DNA from: Branchiostoma floridae
Taxonomy: Eukaryota; Chordata; Leptocardii; Amphioxiformes; Branchiostomatidae
DNA: 64,000 nt
NCBI RefSeq assembly: GCF_000003815.2
Contig: NC_049985.1
Coordinates: 13,831,185 to 13,895,184 of the forward strand
Direction: 5' to 3'
Each line of letters opens with the position of its first letter. The stretch's first letter is position 1. Positions 59,489-64,000 of this stretch are shown here, piece after piece. Below the pieces are notes generated by a model. The model worked only from the letters and a program-made list of their open reading frames with translations. It searched no databases and had not been told where the DNA came from. The translations under genes and the position numbers were made by a program.

Positions 59489-59928
59489 CAAGTCTTTCCC
59501 GTGGCCTTTTTTGAAGTTTAAGTCAAACTATCTTACACACAATAGTAATTGCCATTAGGTGCCCCGTATTCTCGGTTCACCCCTATTCTCGGCCTTTACC
59601 TGGCGTCACGGGTTGTGCTGTGTAGCAATTATAAAGCTGAAATTCATGATCAGGTTCAGGTCCGGTACCGTACCGTAGCCTCCATTCCAAATTTGACTTA
59701 ACGCCGCAGGCGACAGACATCGACGATACAGTATTTGGCTGCCGGTATGGTCCGAGGCGTTGACGAGCCCCCCTCCCCACATGGACCGTCCGACCGTTTA
59801 AACGCCGTCTTTTGAGGGCAATTAAAAAATAAATAAAAAGGCGTGTAAACTGAACGATGCTCTGTTTGCAAGATAAAATTGTTGTAAATATCAAAAAAGA
59901 AAAAAAAAAGGACAACTAAAAGAAAGTT

Positions 59929-60014
59929 GTTCCCGCCCGGAATCGAACCAGGGTTGACCTAGCGAAAAAAGCGCAATCGTAGCTGGTGCTTTAGCCATTC
60001 GGCCAAGCTTGCCA
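59929..60014 (-). pseudogene. Decayed type II tRNA (Ser/Leu-like) with intact A and B boxes
   Basis: On the minus strand TGGCCGAATGGC (A box, 59994-60005) and GGTTCGATTCC (B box, 59939-59949) are excellent. The T-arm CCTGG/CCGGG pairs, and GCG-CTTTTTT-CGC resembles a long variable arm. The acceptor 3' side, CGGGAAC, has no partner at the 5' end (GCAAGCT), and no anticodon stem fits. I therefore call a tRNA pseudogene or SINE head rather than a tRNA. Confidence 0.5.
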
Positions 60015-60250
60015 TAACGTTATTGCCGGCATTTTAACAGGTACATGGATACAAATGCAATGCGTAGCTTGAACACGTCCGTTCACTGTTTAATTTGCAA
60101 GATTCCAAGGTCCCATTTTCTGAAGATAATGTTTTTCTGTGCACATTTATCAATCTTGTTCATTCCGTGGCGGGCAACTTCTTCCTTGAGCGCCTGTTTG
60201 GTCGAATGCATGGCCGATTTACTGCCGCGTCTCAGCTGCTATTATAAAAC

Positions 60251-60530
60251 TGGATGCCGAATGACATTTTGTGTTCTCTGCGTTCATAAGTACAGCTCTG
60301 ACGTACACCCGAGACAGTCTGAATTTAGGCCAATCAAAAAGCTGGGAACGCGGAGTATTTGCTAACAGCTTCCATTTTTCTGAGTTTTGATTGGCTATTA
60401 TCTAAATGGATGCCGATTGTGTCCTGCGCGTTGATAGGTTCACCTCTGACGTACAACCGAGAAAGTGCGACTTTAGGCCAATCAAAAAGCTTGAAACATG
60501 GAGTACATGGAGGCTTCCATTTGTTTCTGA
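60251..60530. promoter_or_regulatory. Duplicated CCAAT/CRE-type promoter-like block
   Basis: Two copies of a unit of about 130 bp begin TGGATGCCGA at 60251 and 60407. Each carries CTCTGACGTAC (CRE/ATF-like core at 60299 and 60448) and then TAGGCCAATCAAAAAGCT (CCAAT at 60330-60334 and 60478-60482), ending in GCTTCCATTT. Between them is an inverted CCAAT (TTGATTGGCTA, 60390-60394). Motif content suggests promoter function; no first exon was identified. Confidence 0.4.
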
Positions 60531-63500
60531 TTTCCGGTGAAATACTTGTAAGAAAACTATATGTGTGGCTTCGCCCACATAATTACATGTATGTAGGCAG
60601 CATGCAACTGAAAGAGGGTTTTTGGGCATCATATCTCCATTTTTTGCTTCCATCATTTCTATCAACAAGGTTGTGGCCTCTTTTTTTCCTTTTCAAGGAT
60701 GCTCCCATACAAATGTATATGACAATGTCTAGACATTACGTAGCTTCACTTGTACATAGTTAGTACCACTCAGTTTGAAGGGCCAGACAGCCACAGATGG
60801 TCTCATGAGTGGACCCATATTCACTGTCAAAAATATTTACATCGTACAGTGAGGCTATGCTGCCACTTCCACCTGTAGCTTCAGACCGGTTGTGCTTACC
60901 ATTTTCCCCTAAGGCACAGGCTAATAATTTCAAGCACATCATTCATGGTGAAAGACAAACATGCATATATTTTACATTAACTTGAGGACAAATGTTAATG
61001 TAAAAGGATAGCGGGCCGCCCTGAGCTTGCCGAAGGTATACCTGAATTTAGTATGAACTGTAATAAGTATCATCCTCGTGTAGACCCTAATCATACTCAG
61101 TGTAGCAACTTGTAAAGTTCAGAAATAAGGTGCAAGTGGAAGATTACACCATTACTGCGCAGCGTTTTTATTATGGCCCTAGGGTGCCAGTAGTATGATA
61201 CAGGTAATAAACCGTCAAATTGCCTTCACTTTGGCTGCAATATTATCAAACGCAATAAAAGAAGTAAGCTTGTCAATGAGTAAACTGTTGAATGTTGGAC
61301 ACACCCCTTCTGTGTAAATTTGCAGTGACCTAACACTGTGTTAGTCTTATGTACAAATGTACAAACATGTTACTTCAGGACTACTGGATATCTCACAGTT
61401 AACAAACCCCCCCAGGCCCTGAGCATGACTGACCAACGTTGAAACTTTGTGATTGTTTAGTTGCAGAAATTAATTGGCTCAAAAAAGGACATAGATCATT
61501 GAAGTTTTTGCTGTCGCTGGATGGAATAGAAGAATAGTTATAACTGCTATAGAAGAAAAGTTAGATGGCAGGCAATTGGATATCCATTACAAACATTCTT
61601 ATGCTTTGTAGTTACAATCTTGTGCTGAGTCTGGTACAACTGCACTGTATGATTTTTTGACTGTCTCCCATAAAAATACTCAAGTCTATCGTGCCTGCCA
61701 TCTGCAGCTCTAGTACCAACTCAAGAGTATTGACAGGTTATTGCAAAACTACAGCTGGCATTGCTCCCAGAAATGCCTGTTTGTGAATACCAAATTTTTG
61801 CCCCGAACTATCATGGACAAATTTCTGAACTGGTAACCTTTGACGGCCGGCCTGGTGATAGGCCGTATCTCAATTACACACAAGGTCTGCACCATCCCAT
61901 CAGCGCCTTGGAGAGGAATCATGTCCACCTGGTGCTAGGGAGTGGAATGGAAAGTGTAATGAGAATGCAGTGGTTTGTGGGTCAGAACCAACACCATAGA
62001 GGAGGTCAGGGGAATCTCAAAACCCCTGCTGACCCTTTCTTGCTCTATTTCCGACGAAAAGTGATCATAAAAACAAGATATTAGATGGTAGGGATAAAAG
62101 ATAGCAACAAATTGGCATTGCCCTCTCTGTGCAGCCAAGGGAAAGGTTGTAGCTGCAGGGTGAATGGAAACTGACAGCTGAGTTAAGATTGCCAAGTATA
62201 TGGGTTGGAAAATGAGCTTGCAAGGTTTTATCAGTTAATAACTTGATAGCAGAGAATTGGATAGTTTTTCAGAAATGAAGGATGAACTTTTGAAAATCTA
62301 AATTGCATGCATTAGACAAATTGTTGAGGGCAGAAGAAACTACATACATGTACATGTATACCCCTTTTCTTATATTGGTTAACGGTGCACATTTACGTAC
62401 TTGTATGTTGTTGCCACTGACTTAAAAACAATATGGTACTTGAATGTGTGTTATAGTCTGTGTAACACAAACTCCGCTGTCTAGGACTGTAACTGGCCCC
62501 TCGTAACAGTGGAGGAGGCTGGCCGGATGTTTGGCAGCCTGCTATAAGTTAGATTTGATCAGGCTAAATGTGTGTAAGCATAAAGGTTTAGTATCAAGAA
62601 GTAAACGTTATAGTCATTATTATGTTGAGTGAATGCAGAATGAATTTGTTTGTAGATTTCTGCTCAGTCTGGAAGTTCTTTGCACACCCACTTTACTTGT
62701 GCAGACAGAATGGTGGCAGCACCATGTGCATGTGTTTCCCATGACATTTGAAATGTTGTCAGCTTGGAGTTAACCAGCAGTATTACATGCATGAGTGTGC
62801 CAGAGGAGGACCTGACATTTCCTGACAACTAGGAGCTGTCTGGGTGGCAGAGGACTTGTCTCCCCACTTGGCTGTGGTCACAGTTCGCTGTAGGTACACA
62901 TCACTGATTCCAGACTGTGTAACTCCTAGGTAACACACCAAAAGGATGTAACCAGGCAGACGGCAAGTCCTCGGATATGTACATAAGCTGAGACTTGGAA
63001 AATATGCTTTTTGATCACATTTTAGTTACTCTTTGATTTTGAAGTCAATGTGGGCAGTGCATTTGATGCTTGGAACCTAATTGCTTACGTCATTATCACC
63101 AAAAACCAATTTCCTAGTAATTTGGCAAATGACCAATGTCATGTTCCGTCCATCAAGAAAACTCTGGTTTTTACTGACATTGCACTCTGTATATGAAGGA
63201 AACCCATCTAGTGTTATGCAGAGAACCGGATGGGATGTGAGTGAACAAAATGTTGAAATGATCCACAAGGTCTAATCTTAACATAAACATTTCAAAGGCT
63301 CAATGTGTAAAGATCCTGGACAGAGTAAGCCCCACATGTCAGAATTTACAACAGTTTGCTTTGCAGGGTTTAAAATAGCTTGCTTGAAAAAAAATGAATG
63401 CTGATACTAGGGTATCATCTGTCCATTAACATATGGTAAAATCTCCCATTTGTCTCCCTTTTGTGATCTTAATTGACCATTTTCCAAACTGCTGGATGAA

Positions 63501-64000
63501 TGTGCCATTAAGATCTAGTCAATGGTTGTAACACGGATATTTTGATGCTGTTATGGGTTTATCCCAGCTGGATACCTCCTTCATTTCATATTCCACATTT
63601 TGTAATCTTTTTGCAAACCATAGGATGAACTGCTTCTTACATGGTAACAAGGCAAGGCAACAGGTACAACTTAATAGATAATGATTGATTGTCCTTGAAA
63701 TTAAAATCTTCTTTCTTTTTCTATGAAAGAATCACTGTAATCCTGCCAGTCTCCAGAGAGTGTTGTGGGGTGCTATGATTGACAGATGAGTAATTACCTG
63801 AGAATTGCTGTTTTGTGTGTGAGGTCCCCTCGTCATAGCGAGGTGGTCCAATAACCAAATGTGTTGATGCTTACTAATTTAAAAAAATCTGACTATCAGT
63901 CAGATGTTGATAAATCAATGCTAGTTCACCTTTTCCAGTTTACTTAAAAACTGGGTATTTTTTAACAGTGGTTAGTGTTTTTCAAAATATTGCAGTTTGA
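60531..64000. other. No recognisable gene
   Basis: I looked for further SDAD1 exons on the plus strand and found none. No repeats or RNA genes are supported here. Confidence 0.4.

Noticed and set aside
59929-60014. Functional tRNA gene
   Set aside because: A and B boxes are good, but the acceptor stem does not pair and no anticodon arm can be formed.

Overview
The window looks like nuclear DNA of an invertebrate deuterostome, most likely amphioxus (Branchiostoma). The reasons are compact intron-split orthologues of animal genes (BBS12, SDAD1, a galanin-receptor-type GPCR, an EF-hand protein), GT-AG introns, moderate GC, and a heavy load of short inverted-repeat transposons of several families. 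I cannot run a search, so the species is inference. There are no bacterial features, operons or CRISPR arrays.

Layout. 1-21 kb has no gene I can recognise. It holds a 741-bp identical direct duplication (1-741 and 4145-4885), a piggyBac-like element (9579-10664) and several hairpin MITEs. 22.2-28.1 kb (+) holds a 144-residue four-EF-hand calcium-binding protein in three coding exons. It is preceded by three diverged copies of a unit that looks like a promoter plus first noncoding exon. Its second intron carries a repeat array and a 1.6-kb PIF/Harbinger-type element. 28.1-32.1 kb is noncoding, with a TTAA-flanked MITE. 32.4-35.7 kb (-) holds BBS12, a chaperonin-like ciliopathy protein, in three coding exons. 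36.7 kb onward (+) holds the head-to-head gene SDAD1, a nucleolar 60S-assembly factor. Its first three coding exons are here; the rest is not visible in the window. A cluster of RFX X-box-like sites lies in SDAD1 intron 1. 50.46-51.63 kb (-) holds an intronless galanin/allatostatin-A-type receptor, apparently nested in the long third SDAD1 intron. 51.6-64 kb is noncoding, with possible enhancers, a duplicated CCAAT/CRE-type block and a decayed tRNA-like sequence.

The genes do not form a pathway. The clearest relationship is the divergent BBS12/SDAD1 pair, about 1 kb apart between start codons. The most interesting unexplained structures are the triplicated first-exon units with a long miRNA-like hairpin beside them, the X-box cluster, and the duplication whose identity falls abruptly from 100 percent.
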